NCBI GenBank assembly: GCA_036897525.1
Contig: JAYMTJ010000009.1
Span: 1-64,000 of the forward strand
Reading direction: 5' to 3'
Source: Pelargonium x hortorum
Taxonomy: Eukaryota; Streptophyta; Magnoliopsida; Geraniales; Geraniaceae
DNA length: 64,000 bases
Made by a program: the position numbers and the translations under genes
Shown: positions 1 through 11,706 of the stretch, in pieces
Layout of the letters: each line of letters begins with the position of its first letter
Position numbering within the stretch: position 1 is the first letter of the stretch
Notes under the pieces: generated by a model
The model's input: only the letters and a program-made list of their open reading frames with translations
What the model was told of the DNA's origin: nothing
Databases searched by the model: none

Positions 1-410
1 TTCTTTCTGCAGGCCATTTCCAATAAGGTAGTTGAACTTTAAGGTAAGTAACTTTAAGGGAATCCTTAAGAAGAGTACATTCTATTTGAGGGACTCTGTT
101 ATTCACGTAAATTCTTAGATAGTTATAAAATAGAGAATTTAGAGTTGTTTAGTGACTTAGAACAATTAATTCATTAACTTCTAAAGGTGTTGCTAAAGGA
201 ATTAAGGCTTTCACTTGACTTTTTCTCGGTATTACTTAATTCAAATTGTATATTGTATAAAGCTACAATTCCCTTAGGCTGGCTTTCGACAGGATGCTTT
301 TGCTAAAGGGAGTATACCTAGTCAGTGCTGTGAAAGGAACTCCCTAGATAATAGAGCTCTTCTCCTATACTCTTAGATTACTTAACAACTTATAAACTAT
401 AGAGCTTTCT

Positions 411-449
411 AAGAGAAGAGAGAAAAAGAAGAAGAAAAAAGAGAGAAGA
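411..449 (+). repeat. 39-nt uninterrupted purine tract
   Basis: Every base from 411 to 449 is A or G, mostly AAG, AGA and GAA units. A run this long is very unlikely by chance and could form triplex DNA or reflect slippage. It is followed by pyrimidine-rich DNA and no gene. Confidence 0.85.
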
Positions 450-635
450 TCGGTCAGGCCCTAAAGCCTTCCCTTCCTATTACCCGATACTACCAATACA
501 ATAGCTAATACAGTATGGTATAGTCCTCTATTAACCTGTAGTACCTATGCAGTATAATGTACCCTTCTTTCCTATACTCCTATTCCTATACTGACTAACT
601 AATACCCTTTGCAGTAGAACCCTTATAGCTACACT

Positions 636-804
636 AACTACAATAAGAGTAAGACATTAGCTACAATAAGCTACAGCAGCTACATACTACAAGAACAAGA
701 GTAATAAGATTTTAGCTGCAGCCATAGGCATAGCTCAGAAGAAGAAGACAACAGAGCCTACTAAAGCAAGTACAAGTAAGCCAGTTAAGACAATGAAGAA
801 GTAA
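636..804 (+). repeat. AGCTACAATAAG low-complexity tract and Lys-rich open stretch
   Basis: TAGCTACA/ACAATAAG units recur imperfectly from 636 to about 690. From 670 the frame stays open for 44 codons to a TAA at 802-804, and its last third reads KKKTTEPTKASTSKPVKTMKK. No start codon precedes the bulk of it and the length is unremarkable. The vocabulary (AAG, GCT, ACA) recurs near 31.6 kb, 48.2 kb and, on the other strand, 61.0-61.2 kb. This may be a shared low-complexity origin or an eroded coding tail; I cannot tell which. Confidence 0.4.
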
Positions 805-1122
805 GTAACTCAGCTAAGTCAAAGGCAGATAGGTCAGAATCAGTATCAGCTGCGGTTGGTAGTAGGTGCGTACTCCTTTCCTCTCAATGCACTACTATGA
901 TAAGGTAACCTCCTAAGAGATACTATCATAACCGTCTTAGGAACTACCTTCCTTATTGATATGATAAACAAAGAACGCATTGAAGAATAAACCTACATAT
1001 ACATCTATTATATTATACCTAACTATCTAATAGCTATACAACTCCTATAAGTAGCCCTACCAGGCTCCCCTATTGGCCCTATCTAGTCTAGTCCTTCTAT
1101 TACTCTTAAGCTTCCTATAACC

Positions 1123-1133
1123 CATAAGAGAAG
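1123..1133 (+). promoter_or_regulatory. match to dicot mitochondrial promoter core
   Basis: CATAAGAGAAG matches the conserved core described for many dicot mitochondrial transcription starts over 11 bases. From base composition I expect well under one such match in the window. The A/T-rich box usually found just upstream is not obvious. It points rightward, with no gene downstream on that strand. A second, nine-base match (CATAAGAGA) at 50932-50940 is within chance. Confidence 0.28.
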
Positions 1134-1135
1134 CC

Positions 1136-1208
1136 TAACTTGTGGGATTTGAACCTATGTGCACCGCTGACTGTTGGAAATGCTCTAACCTCTCATATCA
1201 ATAAGAAC
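1136..1208 (-). pseudogene. tRNA-like remnant, identity unclear
   Basis: On the minus strand GAGAGGTTAGAGCAT matches the second half of a tRNA D arm (as in plastid trnT), and ATAGGTTCAAATCCCAC is a convincing T loop with three of five stem pairs. The distance between the arms fits a tRNA. The acceptor ends do not pair and the anticodon stem is lost. Confidence 0.27.
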
Positions 1209-4200
1209 TCTATAACTCACCTACCAAAAGAAAGAGGGCCCTTCTTATATACAAAAGAGATGAGGTTCTATATAAGTTCTTTCTTGTTCTTGTTATAGGG
1301 GGATAAAAAGCTTTTTCTATTTTTCGATTTCAAAAAGTGTCTACTCGAGAGGGATTTCTTAGACTTTTATTGTTTTTACGTATAGAGCGATCCTACATTT
1401 TTTAGAAAGGGCTCCGCTTTATTAGCTAGAAATGAGTTTATTCATTTTCTCGTAGTTGAGACAAATAATTTTGAAGCATTCTCCTCCGTAACTGCCGAAT
1501 TTTAGACCCATTTTCTTAAAAAAAGTAGGATCGGTATATAAGCAAAAGTACTACTGTGTGACACTTTTCGAATTAGGACTTGACAACCCCTCTAGCTGAT
1601 TCCGCTAAACTCAGTATCCCTGATTAGCCCATTAATAGCTTGTGCCTGCTAATTGAAAATCCCGGTACTTGATAACCCCCTGATTGAAGCCTCTATATCT
1701 ACAACAAAGTCAAATACCCTTTTTATCCGGTTATGAAACCCCTCTCAACCATAAACCCTTTCAAACTGAGACCCAGAACTCTTTCTCACAAGTTTACTAT
1801 ATAATCCTATTTCGTACAACCTTCAACTCCTCTTTAATAAGGAATCCATTTCTATCTTATACTCTGAAACCTAAAACCAAGAGCCGCTTTACTAATTGAA
1901 ACAAAGGAACAAGCAACTCCCTAAATTTCCTGTAAAAGCTAATAAAAAGTTTACAGATGAAACAAGATAATACCCACGTTACTATCTAGAAAGGCTTTCC
2001 TCTCTTGTCTTGCCCAGGCTCCAGAGTTGATATCTAGACTTTAGATAGCCAGCATCTACTACTGATTTGCTTTCAGACCTTTCCCGCTCTTTACAGCCCG
2101 ATTATCCCTCTTATACATTGGACTCTTTTGGTTCCAATGGGGCATTCAAGAGAGCTATCCCAGTTAGAGCGAGCATTAGCCAGTCCCTTAGCCTTAGCAA
2201 GAGGACGCTGTCTGGGCTTACTAGTAACCGACTTCCCAGTATATGCGTAATTTTGAAGGAAGTTTGACCCTGTGGTTATAGTCGATAAAAAGGATCCTAA
2301 ACGGGAGTATTTGCATCTTTTAAGTTTTTCATACCTAAAGGAAGTTGCTCGTTTCTTACCAACATTCCGGGCTTGGCTAGTCATTTTATAAGGGAACTCT
2401 AATTACTTTGTACTCTATTATAGATTATAGATAACTATAAATTTTTGCAAGGATGCAAATTTCAGTTTTTTTAAGGAATGCCTCTAAATTGAACTCACAC
2501 TTTATCACTTAACAAGATACCTATCAACCCGGCTCTAACACTTCATGCAATAACAAGGCTCCCTCTAAATCCAGGAAATTTTGCAAAATCTCTAATTTCT
2601 TAAGCTATACCGTAAGGGGGCAGCCTCCTTTGTACTAGCAAGCTTTCCAGTATTTAATCTATAAATTTCTAATAACGAGTTTAGAACAAGAGCCTATACT
2701 ATATTATTCGATATTCAACCCCACATGATTTTTAGCTTTTATATTTCTGGAATATGCCGCAAAAAGGCAAAACTGGGAACTTCAAGAGTGAGGGGTGCGT
2801 AGGATTAAGTATAAACCCAACTAGGGAGTCCCATCCCAGCCCTAAACCTAAAGTAGAGCTTTTTTTTTTTTGTTACGTGTTCTTCTGAATTCTGGGGGGG
2901 ATTGTGCAACACTACTAAGGCAAATAAATAAAGCAGTCATCTCATCGGTTTTATCTAAGTGATTATAAAAGGAACATAATAAGGGTTTCCATATCTAAAA
3001 ATAAAGAATTGATTTCTTCGGTAAGAATCAAGATATAAGTCCTCTCCGTAGATGATGGTATTGCGAGAGTCTCCTGCATTTGAACTAGGATTTCACTATC
3101 TAAATTCTCCTAATTATTTCCTTTAGGATGGAACTCTATTAGCTCTATTAATTGTAGTTTCTTGTCTTTGGAGCTAATGTCCTTAACTTAAAGAATTCGG
3201 GTAAGCCGGCATAAGGAGATTTTGTATTCCTGGTTTAGTATTGGGAATGTTATTCTTGGTTTTGGAATTCTAAAGTAGTAAAAATACCAAGGCTATAATT
3301 TCAGGTTTTTTAAGGAATTTTATTTAAGTTAAGAAAGAAAAGAGTTGAAGCTATTTGCTGTAATTTTAAAAGAAGTCTGTATTTCTTGTCTTTATAGTGT
3401 AAGGTAGTTTATCTCGAATACTCTACTTAAGCCTTAACCTCGTAAATCTAAAGATTTTTTCAGATCTCTCTTTTCCAAATGTTAAAACTTGAGGCCGTAA
3501 AATCGAGAGTTCAAATCCCAAAGTTTCTATCTAAAATATCAATTATCACAGAAGCTCGGGTACCTCATATTAGTTAAATTTGACTTGGAAAAGGCTCTAT
3601 TTCCTATATTTATAAATTCTTGCTTGCCAGTTAAGATACGTCTTAAGGTTTGTACCATTTAACCCGTAAATGTAGTATTTACCATGCTTCAGAATTCTAT
3701 TTCTATCCCCTAAGGACATCCTAGATAGAACAGGAATTCGTACTACCTTAATATCATATCTATCTACGGTATTAGGGATAGGGAGTTTCCTGGGTACTGG
3801 ATAAAGTAAAGTATCGCTGTTAATAAGCAGCTTACTTGCTGGAAAGTGCTGAACAAGAAAGATTTTTTTAAGGACAATTCCTCTTTTTTTTGTTGCTTAT
3901 CAGTTAGAGAGGAAAGAAACCTTAGAAAGATATACGCGAATCTCACCTAGGAGGTTAATGCAGTATTCTAGATAAATAGACCTTACACTGTAAGACCAAA
4001 AAAACCTATTCTCATTTGACTTACTACTTTACTATCTGGAAGGGACTGGAGAATTCATGTATTTCCTTAGAGAGGTAGGGATTTCAGAGAAGAATTGTAA
4101 AAACCAGAACCTAAAAGAAAGACTTTCAATAAAAACAAAAGGAAAATCCATATCAGAGCACAAAATCCTTTGTACGATCTTTGCGCTTAAACCCGAATTA

Positions 4201-5685
4201 CAGCCCCCGGTACCTTTGCTCGATTCCTAATATTCATTATTAACTTTGCTATACGCCTTCTGACTCATTTTCTTAACAGCTAAACCGTCTTTCCTTATGA
4301 AGCTACACTCAACTAATATAATAACACAAATTCCAGGATAAAGAAGTACTATAGATTAAGAATCCTTTTCAGTACATACTCCCAAGAATAATTTACTAGA
4401 AAATAAAGGATAAATCATGAACGCCCCTGGGAGTCCCTACTGTTTTTAAACTTGCTAAGCCTCAACCTCTTTTAAATAAAATGTAGAGTATTACCGCGGA
4501 TTTCTAATCCGAGGTGTTTCAAATAAGGATTTTCTAGTCCTTCTTTTCACTTTACCGAGTAGGTAAAATCCTATGCCTATGCTAGTTATACTTCTATTTT
4601 TGAAGATTTAAGTACTATATAACTACTTATCTGGACCTTATCTGTCTGGAATAGTTTTAGAAGTCTTCCGTTTCATACTGAGTTCCTCGAGCTCTTAAAA
4701 TACTCTAGAATATAGACAAGGAAACCCAATACAAAGGGGACAGTGCGCTCTAGAAATGCAGGCGAAGAAGGCTCCTTATTGGCTTACACTTAACCAGATT
4801 ACCAACTTTTTTGTGTCTTCCTTATTTTTTTTACTTTTCAGATACTTTGTACTTTGCTGAACAAAATATTCTGCGCAGCCTTATATTGATGTATAGTATA
4901 TATGGTATGGACGCTTTTAGTCCTGGAAGTACCCAGTGTGTTGAAGGTAAATTTAGCTCGATTGGGAGACCCCCGTATTTGAGTTGAGAGACTGCTGAAC
5001 AAAGTAAGAGAGGATTCATCTGGTGCAAAATGACTATTAAAGGACGGAAACCTTAACTTGTAAAAAAAAAAAGAAGATTATAGTAAACTTCAGATTTATA
5101 ATGTGAAAAACCCGTCGTAGGGCCTCAAAGAAAAGTTTCTTTATGAGTGATTTTCTTTATTTCCTTATGATTTTACAAGGGTTCGTTTTTTGCGAGTTAT
5201 TAGTATATTAAGAATCCTTATATATATTTTTTTTTCAATTCTTGGCTTAGCTTAGTAGAAACAAGAACCCAAAATAACTTTCTTAAGAACTTCTAAGGGC
5301 GCCCTTTCTTTATTTTATTAACTCTACTACTATATCTGGATTTCAAAGAATTAGCCCTGTTTGGGCATTACTTGTATTGTATAAAAGTACAAAGCAAAGT
5401 CCTTAAATCAACTCCTGTTATTTACTTTGCTTTGTAGCCTCAGAAAACCCGTAGTCTAGATCCCTAGGAGTTAAGTCCGCTATACTTAATGTGTTTTAAA
5501 ATGAAGCCTTTTCTTAAAAAAGTATAAAGTTTTATACCCCGGATCCAGTTCCGGAAAGCTTGGGCTGGGCCTCTAGCTCTTGCGCTTATTATATTAATAT
5601 TAAAGAGAATCCTTTCATTTTAAGGGTTGTAAAGAGCGCTTTGGTGAATTAAATTTGTATGATTTCGTCGTTCAATTTTGGTTTG
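1209..5685. other. gene-free AT-rich DNA
   Basis: No frame above 97 codons and no RNA gene recognised apart from the T-arm fragment near 3.5 kb. The 97-codon minus frame at 2091-2384 is rich in Lys and Arg but matches no ribosomal protein I know and overlaps a 66-codon frame on the other strand. RRRYYY words such as AGGATCCT (2291) are scattered through it. Confidence 0.6.
3484..3525 (+). pseudogene. isolated T-arm-like fragment
   Basis: GAGGCCGTAAAATCGAGAG followed by TTCAAATCCC looks like the 3' half of a tRNA without D arm or acceptor. Sixteen bases (3499-3514) are identical to the complementary strand of 38807-38822. A 16-base match is not rare in 64 kb of AT-rich DNA, so relatedness is only suggested by both being in T-arm context. 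Confidence 0.14.
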
Positions 5686-5715
5686 TCTAATCTAATCTAA
5701 TCTAATAAGATTAGA
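5686..5715 (+). repeat. (TCTAA)4 microsatellite running into a hairpin
   Basis: Four exact TCTAA units occupy 5686-5705. The last two also form the left arm of a perfect 8-bp stem with a four-base loop (TCTAATCT, AATA, AGATTAGA; 5696-5715), so repeat expansion and palindrome overlap. Confidence 0.85.
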
Positions 5716-6051
5716 GTAGAGGTGTTAAGAGTCTTTCAAGATATTACACAAGAAGAGTTCCAACCCTTAGGGGTTCCCATAAGCCATTTCTAACAAGGTA
5801 TATTTTATCTTTTATTGTTTAAGATTTATCTAATTCAGAGTAATAAAGGTTAGCCTAACCTAATTATTGGATTGGTAGTAGAAAAAAACCAATTTCTCTT
5901 TATTTCAAGGACACCGGGGTTTACTGAGTTTTGTATTAGCTTATTCCTTACCAAGAGCTTCAAAAGTGCACTTTCTGTTATATTTACTCTTTCTAAGCAA
6001 AGGGGCCTTAATTCAATTTTGCAATCCAATGATTCAAAGATTTAGAGGAAG

Positions 6052-6081
6052 CTATACTATACTATACTATACTATACTATA
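6052..6081 (+). repeat. (CTATA)6 microsatellite
   Basis: Six exact copies of a five-base unit. It shares the five-base period with the (TCTAA)4 tract 370 bases upstream. No gene adjoins it. Confidence 0.9.
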
Positions 6082-7938
6082 TAAAACGGTCAAAGTCAAT
6101 AAAGTTACTATTATAGTAATAAAGCCTATAGATAGAAAGGAGCTACTTCAGTGTTCCCAAATGGCTTAACTCAAGGTGTCCTTGACTCCTGGGAAGGTCT
6201 TTGAGTTCCAAAGTAGTTCTAGTAGTCTAGTAGGTGCTCATACTCATTCAAAATGCTGAGACAAGAACTCTATCTATAAAAAATAGGATATAATTTTCAG
6301 AATCAGATAAGATAAATTAGTAAAAGCAAATAAAAATCGAGGATATGCGACTCTTTTCCGTTTTTTACAGGGGTAATAAGAGCTAAAAAAACTTCCTGCT
6401 ATAAACATTTGTTGTAGGTCTAAAGCTTTAGCTTGTGTAGGCTATGCCCATGATCGGTTAGGGTCAGTTTTATAAAAATTTAGGGGCTGCATAGTCAAAG
6501 TATTCCCTTTTTTAGGTGCGGCTATATACCAAAATTAGGAGTTGGTACTTTTCTAAGTTTTATCCTATGCTATGTTTTTTATCAGATCAGGGATTACAAG
6601 ATTCTAATTCTAAATAGTTGTTTTTGGGTATCCGTTTAGAGTAGGATATAAAAAAAGGAAGAATTCAAGTTTCAAAAACTTTATAGAATTTTCTCTTGTG
6701 CCAGGTTGGCCCATTTTAGGGCTTTAGGGTTCCTTTGGAGAATACTCCCTCCCATACATAAACTAAGCCAAAGTTCGGTGAGGAAAATCACTTAATATAG
6801 AATAGGTACTTCTTTGTACATCTACAGTTAAAAGAGTTTCACTTGCGGCATAGTGGCATAATTGATAAAATACGTCGATGGTTCAAGTCGACTTACTGAG
6901 TTGTCATTTTCCTCTGCAATAATTTGAAAAAAAAAACGAAAACCGGAGACCCAATACTTTTTTTTATATGATATAGAAGTTTCATACGTTAATGCGTATA
7001 TCCCAAATTCTTTAAAGCGATTGAGATAAGAAAATAAGTTGTTTTCGCAGTACTTAACCTAAATAAATAGTTTATTCAATTTTGCATCGGAGGGATAAGA
7101 GCCCCGTGAAACAAAAAGGAGATTTTTTTCCTTATAAACTTTAAAGGACAGTAATAGTGTACTAGGCAACCTCTTTCTTTAGAAGAAAAGGAACTCTACC
7201 TTAAGTCCTCAAAATTAACACTCAGTTTTTGTAATACTCGATTCAATTCGGTCCTACAAACTCCTTTTTTTGGAAGCCCTCTACAATAGGAATAGGGATT
7301 CCGGATGCTTTAAGAGTACACTTTCGACGTTAATTTAAGGGAGGTCGAGATCTTTCGTTCTACTTAATTAAATTAATAAGTATGAAGCCCCGGTTACTAG
7401 ACTTACTATCGTACAGCCTAACAAGAGTTCTCGAGCAAGTAAAATCTTATCAAACCCATTCGTGGTACCCATGCGTAGATCCTCAAAATTATAATAGAAA
7501 TAGTAGTTTCTCTAATATACAGGGTTCTTTTAAATCTTTACTTACGTGACAAAAGGGGGCCGGGGAAGGGTATAACCGCAGAATAAAGGAATAAATTAAA
7601 ATTGTTTTTTCTAGCCCAAAATTTCAATAGAGTTAGTGAGATTTTAATGCCTCGCTTTTGGGTTTCTCCGAATAAAGAAATTGACTCAAGCGGTGTTAGT
7701 ATTTCGGGACAAAATCCTTGTTTACTTTTGCTCAAAAGAGCAGCTTACCCTGTGTTTTGAAGCTTTGACTTTATTTATACTTTAGGACTTGCGCGGTGGA
7801 AATTGGAAGACTTAATTATATTTGTGTATTTTTCACCAACCGGACCCCCTTTATACAAAAGACTGACAAAAAAAACTCGGAAGTCAGGAATTAGCCGGGG
7901 TCTTCTAAGTTATTCTAATTTGGAACTAGTTATCTTCT

Positions 7939-7966
7939 TATATTAAAGTTTTCCTCTTTTAATATA
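7939..7966 (+). other. perfect 9-bp hairpin
   Basis: TATATTAAA pairs with TTTAATATA across a ten-base pyrimidine-rich loop. At this composition a few such stems are expected by chance in 64 kb, so a role in RNA 3'-end formation is only a possibility. Confidence 0.35.
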
Positions 7967-10900
7967 GCCCCAGAATCCGAAATATTATGAGCTGTATAGG
8001 TTTCTGAGCTTAATTAGAAAGTGCAGGTATACATATTTCTATTTAAAAGCAACGGGCTCCCCTTTTTTCTTTTTTATCCCAGGGGTGGCAGTTGTTTATA
8101 TTATCCTTCGTTTCAGAAAACTCTAAAAAATTTTCAGCTCTTATCCGTAATGTCTCTTAAATTCCAGATTCTAATAGCACGCTTTCTATTCAGTTATACT
8201 AATCCTTGTTAATAAACAGGTTACTCCAGTAAGAGAAAACTTAGATTAGATGTACTAGAATAAACTTCTAACTTATGTTACTAAGAGTATATAGTACAAG
8301 ACAATTCCATTCGATATAAGTATAAAATTGTACTCATTTGATTTGAATTATATATTAAGTGCAAGGACTTACTTAGTCGCGCGAGTCTTCTCTTTATAAA
8401 TTAGAAACTAAAGAAATAGAAAAGGCAAACAAATTTCCTAGTAATTTGGGATTCAATATTTGGCAAATCCACTAAATACTAAACCAAAAGGTGGCACCGA
8501 TAAGATAAATTTGAAAGTAAAATAAGACTCACTTCTCAATTTTTGAGTTATTACAAAACCTTACTAAAATATTAACTCTGTTTGTTATAAGGGCTCCTTT
8601 AGAACTTCTACATTCTACAAAAGTGTTGAGTCGAGTATACCTAATGGAACTTCCTAAATGGGCACTTTTAATTGCTCTTCAAAATTAAGCTTACGGGATT
8701 CTCCTTCTTAAAGTAAGCTTTAAAAGGGGTTTTAAATACTTTTTTTGCTATACCAGCTGTCTTAGGAGCTCCGTGGTCTTATAACCTCTCCTAGCTACAC
8801 TGTCTTACAAAGAAGAGAATCTGTTTCCATTAGAACAATGAATTCCTTTGGCCGACTTTCATGCCCATGCCTAGATTTGACCGGAATAGGTTCAGGCTAG
8901 TCAACAATGGACTGGTATCTTAGACTTAACAAAGTACATGGGAGGGAATCAGTAAGTATGGTTCCTTCTTTGACAGCTTGCTATTGACCTAGTTACGTTC
9001 TTTGGACAGGGGTATTACTTACAAGGACAGCTATCACCTTCAACAACTGTTAGAGATATATCGGAATCAAGCTCTTACGTTTTGCTTATAAGAAGTTATG
9101 AATTTCTACATATACCTGTTAAAGGGCTTAGGCAACCTCTATTTATTCGGAGTGTCTTTTCTGGTGGATTAATAATCTGATACCAAGCTTTCCGTGACCG
9201 TAACTATACTATACTTTAGTCCGTAGCCGGAAAATCCGCCTAAGCAGGCCAATTCTAGAGCGAGTCGAGGAAAAAAACTGCTTATACTAGCTTACTCTCT
9301 GAAAGCAGGACTTCCACCTTTGTAAATATAATTAAAGCGGGGTCCGTCTCTTACAAATAAAAAGGGTTTAGCTTGAACAATAAAATACATAACCCAAATA
9401 AAGTGCCAGGGATATCTTATAGCAAAGACTTTTCCTTAGTAGATCAAAAGGAAAATTGAATCTAAACTCAAGCTCGCTCGGCAAAGAGTTAATTTCTTTT
9501 ATTTAACACTGGGGTTGCCCAGATTTTCCAATAAACCTGACCTATACTCAAAAAAATAGGTGCAAAGCCGAGAGCAAAGTCAGTTACATAATGGGATTTA
9601 TTACTACTACAACAACAAAAAAGCCTCCCTTAGCTTAACTCGCGTAAGTGTTTCCATTTAGATTCTAGAGTTTGCTTAATTCACAAGGATTCCCTAAAAG
9701 CACGGATCAATATCCGATCTCTTCCTTCTATTTATTTGTACAAGTAATTTGTTTTAAAAGAGTTTAAATAAATATCAAATCTTACTTAAATGAGTCAATT
9801 CCCTTCTAAATGTTTACTATAGCTTTTGTACTACCTTAAAGGACTTTTTGGTAAGTAGGAGTCCTAACCCAGGTTTTCTAAAGAAGCTGGTAATTCTGGA
9901 TATAGTATAGTAAGAAATCCTTAGATCTTAGCAATCTCCTTTTGAAACTTCTAGTAAAGCCAAGAAAAAATCAATCCTATTAAAAAAGATTACTGGAAAA
10001 CCCGTAAGTCAAAAGTAATGTAATGAATAATCGAGATTCCCAAAACCCGAAAGGGCTCCGATCACAGCTACATACATAGGGTATTCCCGGATAAATTAAG
10101 ACGAAAATCCTTAACTGACCGCTTATTAACGAGAAAAGTAGGATTCCTGTTTAAGAAGTATAGCTAAAGTATTAAATAAGAATAGTTTTGTAAATAGTAT
10201 AAAAGTCTTTAGCCTACTCCCTTTTGTTTTTGTAAGAAGTTTAGGAATTACTTTATATAAAATAGAGTTCAATTCCTGGGTAATTTAGAAGTTCTATTTC
10301 TAGTTAAAGTTACAAAAGTAATACGTGCTTTACATTTCCGGAATTAGAAAACTTAACTTTTCTTAAATAAAGATTCCTTTTGAGAGCGAACTCTTTTTAA
10401 TTAATCACTAGTTTTGAACGAACCATCAGCATTATTAACTTGACCCACGTTTTAGTTTCGTAAGCCCTCATACTTTTCTTTTACTTAGCTGGTACGTAGT
10501 CTAATTAGCAATGAAAGAGTCAATTCTTCATTTTTGATAAAGGGGTATTGACAAGAGGTTAGTAAATTACTAAATAAGGGGGGATCTATACAACAAGGCT
10601 ATACAAACTCTCGGTATAAGCCAGGGGATCCCTAGGAAGTATAAACTCTTAATTAATGTCTCTGGTATTTTCGCTTCTAGGGGTTGGCTGCTTTCTCTTT
10701 CTTCCAAAAATCCAATATAGTATACAAATAAGTTACTAAATATGCATTCCCGGTAGAGGGGCTTCTCAATTTTTAGAGTCAAATCTAGGAAAAGGGAAGT
10801 TGAAATTTTTTGGTGGTGAAGTAAGATAAAATAAAGTCTAAAATAATGGGATAGAAATGACTTAATATAGATTTTTTACTAAGCAAAAGTGTAGAATAAA

Positions 10901-11635
10901 GACCGCAAAGTCGCTGCTTCTATATATTAATATTATACCCACGTAAAATGAATTAAATCTTACTGTGTCGGCTATGTTCCCAATTTAGGAGGCGCCCCTA
11001 CACCCCAGTCAGATAATTCTGAGTCTACATTAGTACCCGAGTAAACACAACAGGAAAAAAACTAGGAAAGATAAAAGCAAATATTTATCAGAATAAAAAT
11101 TGAAGTATACCCCCTTGATTGAAAATTTTTACGGGTTATTCCCTCTTAGCAGAACTAGAAATTTATTCTCCTTAAGCCCTCGAGCCATTTCCCTAAATTT
11201 TGTTAAAGTCATTTTGAAATTAAAAAGCGTAAACTTTAAGGCACCTCTAAATGCGGATCTTTTTAACTTTCTTTAGCAGAGAATATTCTGTTTAAAACAG
11301 GTATCTTCTTAAAAGATAAGAGTAATATCAAAATTTGCGCTTAAAAGTAAAAGACAGGAGGGAACTCAACAGTGAAGTTAGCTCTACTACCATTTCTTTG
11401 AGTTTAATTAATTGCTAGGAAACTCTCTTATAAAGCATCTGTCTGGGACAACTCCTACAAGAATCTCATTAAAATGTACTTACTTTACTTGTAAAGGAAC
11501 TTTGACTCTACCCCCAAGTTTAACTAACTCTAAAAAAAAAGTACTGTGGTATTCTAAGGATTTTCGGCGAAAGTTGCTATAGTAAAGAAAAGTAAGATAA
11601 ACACAGGTTGAACCTGAACCCTTTCTACTATGCGC

Positions 11636-11706
11636 TGTAACGCTTTTTAGTAACTCATAAGGTATGTATGATTGGGGGTTCGAAACCTCTACTCTAAGAG
11701 AAGTTT
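11636..11706 (+). pseudogene. tRNA-Met-like remnant
   Basis: CTCATAAGG, the typical CAU anticodon loop with its 3' stem, is followed at the proper distance by GGGGGTTCGAAACCTCTACT, a T-arm-like stretch. The layout resembles plant mitochondrial trnM or trnI(CAU). The anticodon stem does not pair, the D arm is not recognisable and the acceptor stem is absent, so it is probably a relic. Confidence 0.26.

Noticed and set aside
332-345. 14-base identity with 23062-23075
   Set aside because: A 14-base match is expected many times between random positions in 64 kb of this composition; it matters only as an example of the RRRYYY pattern.
2091-2384. 97-codon basic frame resembling a ribosomal protein in composition
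   Set aside because: No match to any organelle ribosomal protein I can recall; the opposite strand is also open for 66 codons, and base composition alone can explain it.
6846-6896. GATGGTTCAAGTC preceded by a D-arm-like GGCATAATTGATAAAA
   Set aside because: The distance is too short to hold an anticodon arm and the stems do not pair.
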